Shown here: piece by piece, positions 35,010-45,710 of the stretch
Layout of the letters: each line of letters opens with the position of its first letter
Position numbering within the stretch: the stretch's first letter is position 1
NCBI GenBank assembly: GCA_019054805.1
Contig: JAHQIY010000004.1
Span: forward strand, 2,604,001 to 2,668,000
Length of the DNA stretch: 64,000 nucleotides
DNA from: Brachionus manjavacas
Taxonomy: Eukaryota; Rotifera; Eurotatoria; Ploima; Brachionidae
Direction: 5' to 3'
Made by a program: the position numbers and the translations under genes
Notes under the pieces: generated by a model
Databases searched by the model: none
Seen by the model: the letters and a program-made list of their open reading frames with translations, nothing else
Told to the model about the DNA's origin: nothing

Positions 35010-36726
35010 TTCCGGAATAAAATCAAAAAATAAAAATAAAAATATGAATAAAGTTTGTAAGAGTTAATAACCTGGAATAAAAAATAGATATATGATAAAG
35101 AGAGTTTTTGGTCATTCAGGTTTACATAGTTTAGGTTTCAGGAAAAAAAGAGGAAATTGTAAGGTAGCAATTACACAATGGAGTCGGGTATTCGATATTT
35201 CTTGATTCGAAACCCGCTTTGTATTCATCCACCAGTCTGAGAACCAATGGAATGGAATTACTCAGTCCTGTCCCAACATATCTCTCACTCAACCCAAGAA
35301 GTCGATTCGAGACTGTCAGTAATTTAAGTTTATTAAAAGCCTCCTGATGCATGATGCTGGAGGGAGTATCATATTTTAATCTGAGGATAGATCTGACTGC
35401 TGTACTCTGAATTGCTTGTAACTTTTTGATATTAAAACCAACTAAAGATTTATAAAGATTCATAAAGATTTCCCAACGTTTTTTGATTAAGACCCCATTT
35501 TTTGTTTGACAGAATCTTAATTAGATTTAGCCTTGTATTGCAACGTTCTTTTATTTCGTCAACCAGTGTATTAAAATTTAATTTAGAATCAAATTTAATA
35601 CCTAGAAACTTAATTTCTTTTTGGCTTTTTATTCTATTTCCATAAATTTTTAAGTTAAGATTATCACTTTCTTTCTTGTACTTAGAGAATACTACTGAAC
35701 ACGACTTTTCAACTGACATCTTCATTTTCCACTTAATTAGCCATTGTTCTAGCTCGTTGGTGTATTTATTTATCTTATTTTCAAGATGCCCCTTTTTGTT
35801 GTAAATAAAAAAAGTAACTAGATCATCTGCAAAAAGAAGAGAGTATTCAATATTTGTTTTGTTTCTTTTAGGGATATCATTAATATAAATGCTAAATAAA
35901 AGAGGACTAATAACTGAGCTTTGAGGAACACCTGCAGTTATCTGATATTCGTCGCTCAAGTAGTCATTCACATTCAGCCTAAATGTCCTTGAGTCTAAGA
36001 AGGATCTAATCCATTTAGTCAAGTAATGAGGTGGATTCATTTTAATCAATTTAAAAAGTAGACCTTCATGCCAAACCCTATCATAGGCTTTAGAAATATC
36101 AAAGAAAAGGGAACAAACTCTTTTCTTTCTATTAAATGACTCTACAATTTTTTGAATCAAAAAGTAAAGATTATCGGACAGTCTCCGATATTTCCTAAAT
36201 CCTGATTGTTCCTGGATAAGTAATAATAAATTTTTTTCTAAAAAATTATAGAGTCTTGTGTAGATTATACGCTCAAGTAACTTTCCAAGGCAACTTGTTA
36301 TACTGATTGGTCTATAGTTTGAAGGATCTTGTGGAGAGGATGCATTTTTTTGAATCAAAGTTATGTTCGCAGTTTTCCATGATTTTGGAATAAAACCATG
36401 TCGCAGAGATAAGTTAAAAAGTTTTGAGATTTCTATTAAGGAATTTCTTGGTAAATTATAAGCATTAGATTATGTAATTGGCAAGGTCCTGAGGCCGCTT
36501 CAGTCTTCAGTCTTTTTAAAGCCAGTGTAAGTTCGCTTGGGCAAATTGGATCATTGAAATTACACTGATTGTAATTTTTGAGGTATTCAAAATTAAAGCT
36601 AATTATTTCATTATCTTTTTCAGTATCTATTAGATCAGAGTGAGGACCAAATGTTGAAGATAATATATCTCCGAAGCATTTTCCTTTTTCCTTATCAGTT
36701 TTTAATTCCTTGTTATTTGAGATCAA
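35010..36726 (-). pseudogene. LINE reverse transcriptase and 3' UTR
   Basis: RT of a non-LTR retrotransposon of jockey/I-like type. DPSNYRPISITSCLGKLLER opens it, then FFDISKAYDRVWHEGLLFKL, GVPQSSVISPLLFSIYINDI and LLFADDLVTFF (FADD active site). It continues through IKFLGIKFDSKLNF to 35450. The C-terminal part continues in another frame (LVGFNIKKLQAIQSTAVRSI, 35463-35131). Stops or frameshifts lie near 35455 and between 36358 and 36436. Linker sequence 36726-36436 (PICPSELTLALKRLKTEAAS) precedes it. The 3' UTR (35130-35010) matches the plus-strand 3' end at 52440-52590 but is cut off before the GGAGC hairpin. Confidence 0.85.
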
Positions 36727-37255
36727 ATTTGGAATTAATTTTGATCCTATTATTAAAAATATTATATGTAGGACATTTGTCGTTAATCACTGAAAAATCT
36801 AATTTATTTATTATTTTTTCTAACAATGAGCCGTTTTCATTTTCTCCTAAACAGCCTATTTGCTTCGTCCTGGCGTTAAGGTCCCCACACAAAATGTAGT
36901 TTCTACAGTTACTTTTTATTGTTTTAAATAGCTCATAATTTAGTAATTTGTTGGGTGGATTGTATAGACTAAACACAGATATTTCATTACTCTTTCTTAG
37001 ATTTAGTTTAATACAAAGCAGTTCACAATTAAAGAACTCAAGAGAAAAGTCTTGTAAAAAATCAATTCCTTCTTTAGTCAAAATAGCTACTCCTCCTCCA
37101 TATCTATTGCGTGGTTTAGTTATTGAGTGATAGTTTTTAAAGTCTAAATAAATATTTGATTCACTCAAATCAATTTTTATTACATTGAGAAAAACAATGT
37201 CGGGACAGTTCTGGAGCAAAAAATTTTCCAAAAGTTTAGTCTTACTGGGAAGATA
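36713..37255 (-). pseudogene. LINE AP-like endonuclease domain
   Basis: Exonuclease-endonuclease-phosphatase fold domain of the same LINE. KTKLLENFLLQNCPDIVFL is the first helix. YGGGVAILTKEGI, SVFSLYNPP and ILCGDLNARTKQIG (the GDxNA motif) follow, then a final DFSVINDKCPTY. The usual N-terminal N..S and final SDH motifs are cut or in another frame. About 180 of the normal 220-240 residues remain. Confidence 0.82.
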
Positions 37256-37319
37256 AAAACAATTCTAGTGCGTAACTTCTAACGTGTTTTTTTCATAAGA
37301 GAGTTGTTTTTTGAAACGA

Positions 37320-37533
37320 TCATTCTAAATTTTCTTCTATATTGTTTGAACCAGTTGGTTGTTCAATTACTGTGTTCGTTCTAAACTTTTTAGATTGTTC
37401 AGTTCCTTGTAGAAAGCTTCTCGTTGAACTCATTGCTTCTGACTCGAAAGGATTATCGTCATCATTTTCTGTGTCCGATTTTTCTTCATTTGAATCATCT
37501 TTATTGGGCTTTAAATTATTGTTAAAAAATTAA
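37320..37533 (-). pseudogene. Probable LINE ORF1 C-terminal tail
   Basis: An open 70-codon stretch, very acidic then polar (NKDDSNEEKSDTENDDDNPF, later QPTGSNNIEENLE-stop), ends 65 bp before the endonuclease begins on the same strand. Position suggests the tail of ORF1 of this LINE. There is no domain to confirm it. Confidence 0.4.
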
Positions 37534-37539
37534 ATGGCT

Positions 37540-38290
37540 TTATGCAAGTGAAATAGCCAAGAACATAATTGAATCTATTAAAGCTAAGGGCGGACATTTT
37601 AAATGATAAAAAATATTATGTTGAACGAACAGTCAAATTTTAGCAGCAAAGCGCACTCAAAGCTAGGCTCTCTCTCTCTAAAAGAGCATTTAAAACCTGG
37701 AATGTTGAATCGTTCAAGAATCTCTACTGTACATTCGTTAGGTCTCATCTTGAATGCGCCTCTTCGGTCTGGAACCCTCGCAATAAAGCAGACATTAAAA
37801 TACTCGAACGAGTTCAAAAAAGAGCCACAATCCTTCTCATTTAATTTTGATTTTTAACTTACGTTAAAAAATTAGATAAACTCAACTTAACGACATTAGA
37901 AGAGAGAAGATTGAGAGGAGATACTGTACAGTTTTTCAAATAGAAAACGGTCTTTACATTGTAAACTGGTACAAGCCTAACGCTCTAGCGAATTCCTTCT
38001 CTAAAATTGGTCCAGCGAGTGAAATAAAATGATACATACATAGAAAATCGAGACAATCAACAACTAACTGAAGTCAAAAAGAATTTTTCATTACTAACCG
38101 TATCGTCACCGTTTGGAATCAATTTCAGCAAACAGTAATTCAATCCAGCAACAAGAACGACTTCATAGCGAATTACGACAAACATAAAAAGGATATAAAA
38201 AGAAGGCTGTCATAGTGAGGTAAACACTCACTCGCAGGATTACTCCTATTACAGCCTAAATTATTATTATTAGTATTATGTTCTAAATTT
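37540..38290 (+). pseudogene. LINE RT C-terminal region with TTA-repeat tail
   Basis: Read across several frames: NLYCTFVRSHLECASSVWNP, ILERVQKRAT, KLNLTTLEERRLRGD, then NRIVTVWNQFQQ-like sequence to the end. This is the characteristic C-terminal region of CR1-type LINE ORF2. Many stops. It ends AGGCTGTCATAGTGAGGTAA ... ATTACTCCTATTACAGCC and ATTATTATTATT. The same 3' end occurs inverted at 53465-53890. Confidence 0.75.
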
Positions 38291-39162
38291 TGTAAACATT
38301 TTTTTGGATAAAAAATAAACTCTCTTTTTTTTGTGATTTTTTCATTTCGATTTTTTTTCTATCATAGTTTTTCTACTTTTTCGATAACAAAATTTTTTTC
38401 TGAATAAAATTCAAACAAGAAAAATTTTTGTTAAGCCGCACGGCTTCATAGGCCACCTTAATTTTCTAAAATTTTTAACATAACTTTTTACAAAATGGTA
38501 GCAGCATAAAACGAAATTAATTAATTTTAAACTGTCTTTATAATCATCAGGTACAGGACGTTTCTAAAATAATTATGCAGTTTTCTTAAGCAAATGATTT
38601 AAGGCTACGATATGCACTAAAGCTGCTCTGGAGCATGTGCTCTAGCTGCTCTCAGTAGGTGAATGGCTTTCATAATGCATAAAGCCATTTTTTATAAAAA
38701 AATTAAAAAATTATTTAGATTCTTTTAAAATGAACAGAATAGATTTTAAATTAAAATCGAAATCTTATAATAGCTTTTTTACTGATTGATTGATTGGAAT
38801 TTCTTTTTAAAGATTATTGTTTAGCTAGAGTGAAAATAAAAGTTTTGATACTGACAATGTTTCACTCTTTTTCACAAAAATAATTAAATCCAAAAGATCT
38901 ACAATAAAAAATTAATAAGTAATTAGATAGCTATATTGAAAAAATGTCTATTTAAAAAGAAGAATATTTAAACTATTGACTTGAATTATTTATAAAACTT
39001 TTTCATGGTTTGATTTTTATTAAAAAAAATTAATTTATATGATTTTCAAGTTTCAATAAATTCCTTTTTAGGATAATTAAGAGTTTTCTTTTTAATCCCG
39101 AAACACATTTTTATGTTTTTTAATCTCTCTTTATTTGTTTCTAGTCCTCAACGGCAAATCAC
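38291..39162. other. AT-rich DNA without recognised features
   Basis: Contains a short GC-richer block at 38610-38670 with GGAGCATGTGCTC palindrome. Nothing else supported. Confidence 0.35.
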
Positions 39163-39239
39163 GTCGTCAGACATCTTGAGCTTCCATTCTGGATCTTTCA
39201 TTCTCCCATTCTTTTTCAATGAACTCGTAGACAATTACT
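39163..39239 (-). other. Possible terminal exon of an unknown minus-strand gene
   Basis: Acceptor CTTTTTAG followed by an open frame IVYEFIEKEWENERSRMEAQ-DV-stop, with AATAAA about 25 nt after the stop (ACAAATAAAG). The charged, amphipathic composition looks like protein in an AT-rich setting. No upstream exon was found. On the plus strand the same block follows a good polypyrimidine acceptor (TTTATTTGTTTCTAG), so it could belong to a plus-strand transcript instead. Confidence 0.3.
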
Positions 39240-40334
39240 AAAAAGTTTGTGTCTTTTAAATTTTAGATCAAATTTTCAAATTTTATATTAAATTTCAAAT
39301 GGTTAATAAATTGAAAAGATCGATCTTTCGAAAAATATTTTTGAAATAAAAAATTTTGGATTAGATTCCTTTTAATTCTCATCCTTGATTTGAAATTAAT
39401 CAAAAAAGTAAATTTAAATTTTTCTCATCAATTGATTTTACTTGATTAAATATTTCTTGTTCATTTACTTAGTATCATAATAAATATTTACTTTTAAAAA
39501 ATTGAGTAACATAAACTTAAAATTTTTATTGTTAAAGTTTTTTCGAAAAATTATATTAAAAAAATTGATTTTATTTTTCGAAATTCAAATAAAAAAAACT
39601 TTTATTTTTAGATTGTTTTTTTTCGATTTTACAAAATAAATAAAGTTAAAAAATTAGTGATTTTTTAAATGACAAATTTAAACATATTTTAAAATTCAAT
39701 TCTATGATTAATTGTTCATCAAATTATGTAATTTGATTTATACGTTTACTCTTAATTATTTATCTTAAACAGTCTAAGAAATAAATCTACTCGTGATTTT
39801 ATTTGTCTATTTAAATCCATTGAGAACATATTTTTCTTAAATGAACATTTAGATAAGAGATTTATGACTAGAGTTTTTTAGATAAAGAAGAAGTTTTACT
39901 TCAAACGGCCTAGAACAATTAATCACCCAACAAAGGCCCAAGCGATAAGCCAAATCTTTTGATCAAACAATTTACAAGATTACATACAATTAAAATTAAA
40001 ATTTGAGAAGATTTTACTCAAATTTTAGCTTAGCAACCAAAAGGGTAATAAATTTGAGAAAATGTCACACGATTTCCAAATTATCTGAGATCTCTTTTTA
40101 TTAAACAATTCGTAAAATAAACTAATAACTTAATCAAAATTTCTTGCTGTGATTTAAATTATCTTGGATACGTGTTCATTCTGGTAGAATAAACTCATTA
40201 GGTAATAATTATCTCAAATTAGTTTTTGATAAACGTATCTAAGAGTATAAACATAAAGATTTGATTTTAAATTTTTATTCTGTCCCAAATTTTCCTCTTT
40301 TAATTAATAAAAATTGTAGCCAAAAGGAAGCCAA
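39240..40334. other. AT-rich 5' flank of the STPG/ODF3-like gene
   Basis: No exon, repeat or promoter motif can be supported. Confidence 0.35.
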
Positions 40335-41158
40335 ATGTCAACTGGTACTCTAAATGGTCGCTATCTGCCTGACGGTAGCCTAAACATTGCCGCTCGATGG
40401 AAGTCGCCAGGTCCAGCAAGGTATCTTCTACCTTCCTGTACTGGCTTCATAAACCACGACATTACAATCGAGAAGCGTCCAGCCTACACCATTGGACAGC
40501 GCAGCAAGGATCAAAGTGCCAAATTAAAAAAAAAATTTTATTAAGAAATTAAAATTTTTTTTTTATTACAGACAAAGATGACAAATCCCCGGGTCCAATT
40601 TATTTGCCGCGAGCTGATGCTTCAAATCGAGGTATAGTTAGATCATCGACTAGTTTCATAACAAGTAGACCAAAGACCTTTGATTCTCATAAAATGCCCG
40701 GACCCATGGACTATTGTCCAGAAAAATACAAACATGCCAGTCCGGCCTATTCCATTGGCACTAAACATAAGCATCTTGAAGTGCCTCCGCATCCGGTTGG
40801 ACCCAATCAATATAGCCTACCATGCACCATCGGACATAAGAATTTTCAAACTTCGATCAAAAGCTCGCCCCAGTATAGTCTGTCAGGCAGAAGTAAATTT
40901 ATGAGCATTACTTATGGAATGGACGACTCGCAAGCAAAACTGTACTTTCCGTCTTTGAACTTTGTTAAAGCAAACTCGCCTAGATGGACCTTGGTAGGAA
41001 AACATTACCTACCGGAAGTGGCTAAAAAAATACCGGGTCCTAATGCTTATAATTCGGAAAATTTCAATTCGAATCTTAGATCAATGCCTAAATTTAGCAT
41101 GGGTGTTAAACACTCGGAGTTTTGTTCAACCGGGTTTGCCACCAAAGACGACGAGTAA
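40335..41158 (+). CDS. ODF3/STPG-like sperm-tail PG-rich repeat protein, two exons
   Basis: Exon 1 (40335-40515) and exon 2 (40572-41158) join in phase 1 over a 56-nt intron (GTGCCAAAT...TTATTACAG), giving about 255 residues. This is close to the usual length of vertebrate ODF3 (outer dense fibre 3/shippo). At least five SHIPPO/STPG repeats are visible: SPGPARYLLP, SPGPIYLPRA, MPGPMDYCPE, VGPNQYSLP and IPGPNAYNS. Intervening strands are PAYTIG, PAYSIG, PQYSLSG and PKFSMG. Family members are structural proteins of sperm flagella and ciliary axonemes, some being microtubule inner proteins. Intrinsically disordered, no membrane segment. The ATG at 40335 follows GAAGCCAA. Good codon diversity against the AT-rich flanks supports a living gene. 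Confidence 0.9.
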
Positions 41159-42227
41159 TGATAAAAAGCAATTTTTTTTGACAAAGCTACTTATCAAAAA
41201 ACTAAATCATTTTTTCATTTATTCACAAATATATTTAAAAAATGCTTTTTTATTCAATGGTTTTAATGGAGAAAAAATCTTCGCCATGTTAAAAGATTTA
41301 TATTTAAGGTTGAGCGGAGTTTTAGTTTTGTTTTAGTTTTGCCTCTGAAATAAATTTAGTAGACATAATTAGTGTATTTTTTAGTCGAATTATTCAAATT
41401 AATCTATTGATTAATAATAGTTAATTAATTTAAAAAAGTGCGAATTTAATTTGATTAATTTTATGAAAATTTTTTATTTAAAAGCGCAAAATATTAAGGT
41501 TAGTATAAATTAAACTGATATTTTAGAAGTTGAGTCAACTAAGACAAATGTTAATTGAACAAATCCAATATTTTTTTTCCACCTCTCAAATATTCAATTG
41601 CTTACTAAATAAATTTTCGAAGCTATTAACGAAAAATACAAATAACTTGCCTACTCCGAATAGTACCCTTCAAAGTGCTCCAATATTAAATAATTGTCTA
41701 TATTTTATCAACAATTAAAATAAAGCCAAAATACTCCATTAGTAACCACAAACTTATTCCTATTATGATTTTAACTGTTTTGATTTTTTTAAATAAAAAA
41801 AAAAAAAGAGTTTTTAAAAAATCTAAATAAAAAACCAACAAAAGGAAGAAGATCAATAAATGAAATCCTCAAAACAATTTTGGAAGTAGATCTTATAAAA
41901 GTCATTAGTGAAGTAAACAAGTTAAGTTAATTAATTTTTTTGATTAAAGTTTAAAGTTTAAAAAAAATTTTAATAATTTTTTCAAGGGAGGTATTTAATC
42001 GCTCACCTAACAAGTTAATTGCATGCTAAAATAAATGTGCTTCTAAAGATATTTAAACCTTTCTCTTTTTTATAATGAAAATACCTACATAAAATAATTA
42101 AAGTTACTCTTAAAAAAATGAAAGGTTATCTTTTTTCACTAAAAAATTATTAATAAAAAAATTGTATTTTGCATGAAAATGAATGAAAAAGAAAAGATTT
42201 AAAAAAATGAAAAATACAATTGAACGA
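41159..42227. other. 3' flank of the STPG/ODF3-like gene, no further feature
   Basis: Contains the 3' UTR. The first AATAAA-like signal is at about 41348. Open stretches at 41530-41718 are uncharacterised and probably noise. Confidence 0.4.
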
Positions 42228-42790
42228 ATTATTTAGGGTTTATTTTTTTACCTTTTTGGTCTACCAACACGACGTTTTCGTGTTGACGCTTGAGTTCGAG
42301 CTTGTGTTGTTGCTTGAGAAGATGTGCATGCTGCTGGATCAAAGCTTGCATTTGTGGAGCAGAATCTTTTTGTTGATTGAGCTATCGGTACTTCATCGTC
42401 ATCTTCGCTTTCTTAAACGGGTCTTTTTTGAGTTGAAGTTGATTGAAATTTTAAAGCTTTCTGAGTCTTCATCGGTCTTCCTCTCTATCTTTTCTTACCA
42501 ATTGGTATGGTTTTAGCTTCAATTGGTGTACTTGTAATTTTTTTCATAGGAGGGATACCAACAATATGTTTGAAAATGTGTTTCTTAAAAAATCGGGGAC
42601 AAGTACATGTTGCTTTTTTCCAGTTTAATTCTGTTGTATTTTCTGGAAACTGAATGCACCAAATTGAGATGCAAATATAATGATCGAATGACGTGAAAGT
42701 GTTTCCATCGACTGCTTGTGTGTACTTTTATATAACACTGAATTCATGCAGATTATTGTCCAAAGAAGTAGCATTTAAATACAAACATTT
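42228..42790 (-). pseudogene. MULE transposase C-terminal fragment with SWIM finger and AT-hook
   Basis: The minus strand reads YTQAVDGNTFTSFDHY, ELNWKKATCTCPRFFKKHIF-KHIVGI, PIEAKTIPIGKKR, RGRPMKTQKALKF and finally TRKRRVGRPKR-stop. CxC...KHIVGI is the SWIM zinc finger that ends Mutator-like transposases; the third cysteine is replaced by Phe (HIFKHI). Two GRP AT-hooks follow. Stops break the frame. The catalytic core is not present. Confidence 0.68.
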
Positions 42791-42836
42791 TAAAGATTCG
42801 AGATTATCCACACGTGATGACGCTTTTGATGAACGA

Positions 42837-43596
42837 TTATTGCTTCTTGAATTTGACGATCTGATTTACACGGATGCCATATCGAAAGGGAGAGTCTTGT
42901 GAAAAGCCATTATTTGCTTCGTTTCTTTGTTTTCTCAACTCATAGTCTATAGCTCTTTCGGTTTCAGTCAAATCTGGACTAAGATAAATTGATTTGAAAG
43001 TATTTGAATCTCGCATTTTTTTGGCTGCTAGGAATAGTGGATTTCTGTTTGCTATTTCTTTGAGTTCTACTAGAATTGGCCCTGGTTTACTTTGGTCTTT
43101 AAATCTCAAGCGTCTTGAATACGCTGGCTTGACACACCTTTTCCAATAGTGGTCAAAATTTGTTTGATTTTTTCTTCATCTTCTGCCCTCCTGTCTGTTA
43201 GAATTTCTTTCTTTGATTCTGGCACACCATAAATGATCACATTTTTTTTCTTTTGATTCTTTCATTCATTTCGCTGATGGTTGCATTTCCTACAGCATTC
43301 TGGTCGGCTTGTTTTTTTGCATTTTTTGTCCCTTGTTTTACCATTTGAACCCACTGACTACTGATGTTAGATGAGTTTGCTGTTTTATTTGCTGTAGCCA
43401 ATTCATATTTCAGTTTGTTTATTTCAATGTCTTTCTCAATTTCTCTTTCCTCTCGATGTTTCACATGATTTGAAAGCTCAAGGACGAAGGACGAATTTTA
43501 CTCCACCATGCATGCAAAGTTTTTGAATGCCCAGATACGGTACTTTGTCCAAACGCTTGCCAGTTTGTTTCAAGCAAAAAATTTGAGTCCATTTGA
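42837..43596 (-). pseudogene. LINE ORF1 remnant
   Basis: From ATG at 43596 (MDSNFLLETNWQAFGQS), broken by a TGA near 43463, then a lysine/glutamate-rich coiled-coil-like stretch (REEREIEKDIEINKLKYELA). After that come NERIKRKKNVIIYGVPESKK and GPILVELKEIANRNPLFLAA, then MRDSNTFKSIYLSPDLTETE. This coil plus RRM-like plus C-terminal-domain order is typical of ORF1 proteins of invertebrate non-LTR retrotransposons, which bind the element RNA. It has at least two disruptions. Confidence 0.65.
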
Positions 43597-43773
43597 CAAA
43601 AACTGCGTGTTTTTTATTTTATTTTGGCTTACTTGTGTTTTTCTTATCCTGACTTTTGGCTAACGTGTGGTTTATTATTGTTTAAAAATCTTTATTTATA
43701 AAATTCATAAAAAATAAAAATTAAATTAAGATGAATTTTTTACTAAATTAGATTGTTATGATTTTTAATTTTT

Positions 43774-43822
43774 TAGACTCTGAGAAAGGCTTCATATAGC
43801 CGAAACCGGTCAGTTTATAATA
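43774..43822 (+). ncRNA. Hammerhead-ribozyme-like motif (PLE type, core degenerate)
   Basis: TAGACT-CTGAGAAA-GGCT-TCATAT-AGCC-GAAA-C-CG-G-TC-AGTTTA. Stem I forms between TAGACT and AGTTTA (6 bp, one G-U). Stem II is GGCT/AGCC. GAAA is present. The minimal stem III is AC/GT with a 2-nt loop, and the predicted cleavage follows GTC. This is the minimal type I layout described for Penelope-like elements. The CUGANGA box has four nucleotides (GAAA) where three (NGA) are expected, so activity is doubtful. A related scrap lies at 22275-22330. Confidence 0.45.
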
Positions 43823-44376
43823 TAATTAAAAACTTGAAATAAAATTTTCATTAAACAAAAAAATTATTTTTATTGTCTATTTTTTATAAAAAATTATTAT
43901 CACCAGTCGTTTTGTAAATAAACTTTAAATGATCGAACTTCTGTTTATTTATAGCTTAAATTTATTTTCCTAAAAAAAGCTAAATTCAAAAAATATAATT
44001 AAATAAAATAAACTCAATTTTAGGTATGATAATAAAATTATTAAAAATCAGACAAAATCTTCAATTAAAATTAAAAAATTCACTTTTTATAAATCTTTTA
44101 TGTAGAGAAATAATGACAACTTGAAGTTGATGATCATGATCACATGAGCAAAATTCAGAAGATTAAAATCATAATAAAAATGATAAAAAAAGCTTTTCTA
44201 AAATATTTTTTAATTAAAAATAAAATATTTAATATCTTAATTAAATAAAAAAAACCTTTTTTTTTCCAATTGATCTTTAATTGATTTTTATAAAATATTT
44301 ATTTGAAAATTTTAAAGAGAAATTTACATTAAAGCATCCAAATTATGGCTTTATTTGGCAAATGATATTTTAATAT
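43823..44376. other. AT-rich DNA without recognised features
   Basis: Nothing supported. Any Penelope-like body belonging to the upstream motif is not visible. Confidence 0.35.
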
Positions 44377-44778
44377 CAGACTTGTTTAAGTCACATTTTT
44401 AAGTCTAAGTCACAAAAATTTAAGTGAAAGTCATGACTTAAATTATTTTTTTTTAACTGCTAGTATATCGCGAACTAGAAATATCACTGTTGGTGCTGTA
44501 CAAAATCTGGTTGTAAACGTTTCATTTGAAAACGATGAAATACTTTTTATTTCGATTAAATAAAACCAAAAATTCGGTGAATTTATCAACACTATTAAAA
44601 ATAAAATGAATAAAAGAGTTAAAAAAATTTTTTTTCTATTTATTTTGTATTTGTTTGGAAAAAGTATATAAAAAAATCGATCAGCAACAATTGTCACATT
44701 TAAAAAAAAAACAAATTTAAGTCATTGACTTGACTTGACTTAAGTTAAAAACAAGTCTGTGACTTAAAAACAAGTCTG
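44377..44778. mobile_element. hAT-like MITE, copy 3, carrying a captured receptor fragment (402 bp)
   Basis: Ends CAGACTTGTTTAAGTCAC and its complement GACTTAAAAACAAGTCTG, flanked by an exact 8-bp duplication TTTAATAT (44369-44376 and 44779-44786). Subterminal AAGTC/GACTT arms occupy about 65 bp at each end, as in the copies at 1876, 10423 and 50832. The interior is not the family's usual filler but a 7TM-receptor coding fragment (44443-44697, minus). Confidence 0.88.
44443..44697 (-). pseudogene. Partial rhodopsin-like 7TM receptor inside the MITE
   Basis: An open frame of about 84 codons with no ATG of its own reads VADRFFYILFPNKYKI (end of TM3 with a DRF version of the DRY motif, then intracellular loop 2). 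Next comes a hydrophobic TM4 (FLTLLFILFLIVLINSPNFW). An extracellular loop 2 with an N-glycosylation site (NET) and the conserved cysteine (TTRFCTAP) follows. The start of TM5 is VIFLVRDILAV. TM1-2 and TM6-7 are missing. The frame runs into the MITE arm (KKK-stop). The style matches expanded rotifer-type peptide-receptor-like 7TM genes, by recollection only. Confidence 0.68.
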
Positions 44779-44786
44779 TTTAATAT

Positions 44787-45594
44787 TAATTAAATATTAA
44801 TGATTAAAATATATTACAGCGAAACAAAGTAAAATTTTCTATTTAAAAATTTCAAAATATTGTTTTAGATTTTATTTTTCTTCAAATAAAAATTCATATA
44901 ATTTTCTACCTAATTTAAAGATTAAACAAAATATGTTAAATAAAATTTAAAAATTTAATATTTTAAAACTTGATAAAAAATACCTTTTTTTTAAATCAAA
45001 AACTAAAAGTTTTGGTTTTAAATTTACATTTTATCATAAACTTCAATTAGGCATAAATAATGACTTCTAACACGTGATTTATTTTTTCGCGAAAAATAAA
45101 AATTTTTCCAATTTTTTCACCAGAGCGTAGAAAATGTAATGATCTTTCAGAATATATATAATTGTTAATAAAATTTTAATTTTATTTTTTGAAAGATCTA
45201 GGTCTGGAAGAACTATAATTTTTTAAAGGGTTATCTAAAAAAAGATTTTTTTTCGTTGAGCAAAAAAAAAATCAAAGGTTTTAAAAGACGTTAATTTATC
45301 AAACTTTAGTAATTTCAAACAAAATTTGATATCAATAATAAACAAGGATTGAAGCTGCAAATAAAAAAAAAGAATAATCTCTTTAATGTACGAAATAAAT
45401 GATCATATTTATTTATTCATTTTTCATTATATTAATTTAATTTTAAAAAACCAAAGTTGAAAAAAATTATTAAAAATAAATTGAACTTAATTTAGTAAAA
45501 AATTCAAGAAAATCTATTCAATGATTCTCTTAAAATTTTCTGCCAAAAGTTCAATATATTCCTGTAGCATCACAAAAAAAATAATGCCACTTTT
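44787..45594. other. AT-rich DNA without recognised features
   Basis: Nothing supported on either strand. Confidence 0.35.
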
Positions 45595-45710
45595 ATTATT
45601 ATTATTATTATAAAAAAGCTACAGCAAGACTAGCTTGCGGAGGCGTCCTACATGAGAGGTCGCCTATGGTAGCTCGTTGCACATGAGATAAAACACTGAT
45701 AGAAATAAAC
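45595..45710 (-). mobile_element. LINE 3' end with TTA tail, 5'-truncated
   Basis: Minus strand: GAGCTACCATAGGCGACCTC ... AGTCTTGCTGTAGC followed by (ATA/ATT) repeats at 45596-45614. Same arrangement as the LINE remnant ending at 8280. Confidence 0.5.

Noticed and set aside
42220-42516. 98-codon plus-strand frame.
   Set aside because: Antisense to the MULE AT-hook region, which has the recognisable motifs.
45596-45614. TTA repeats here and elsewhere considered as independent microsatellites or telomere-like repeats.
   Set aside because: They lie directly at LINE 3' ends and are best read as element tails; no telomeric array is present.
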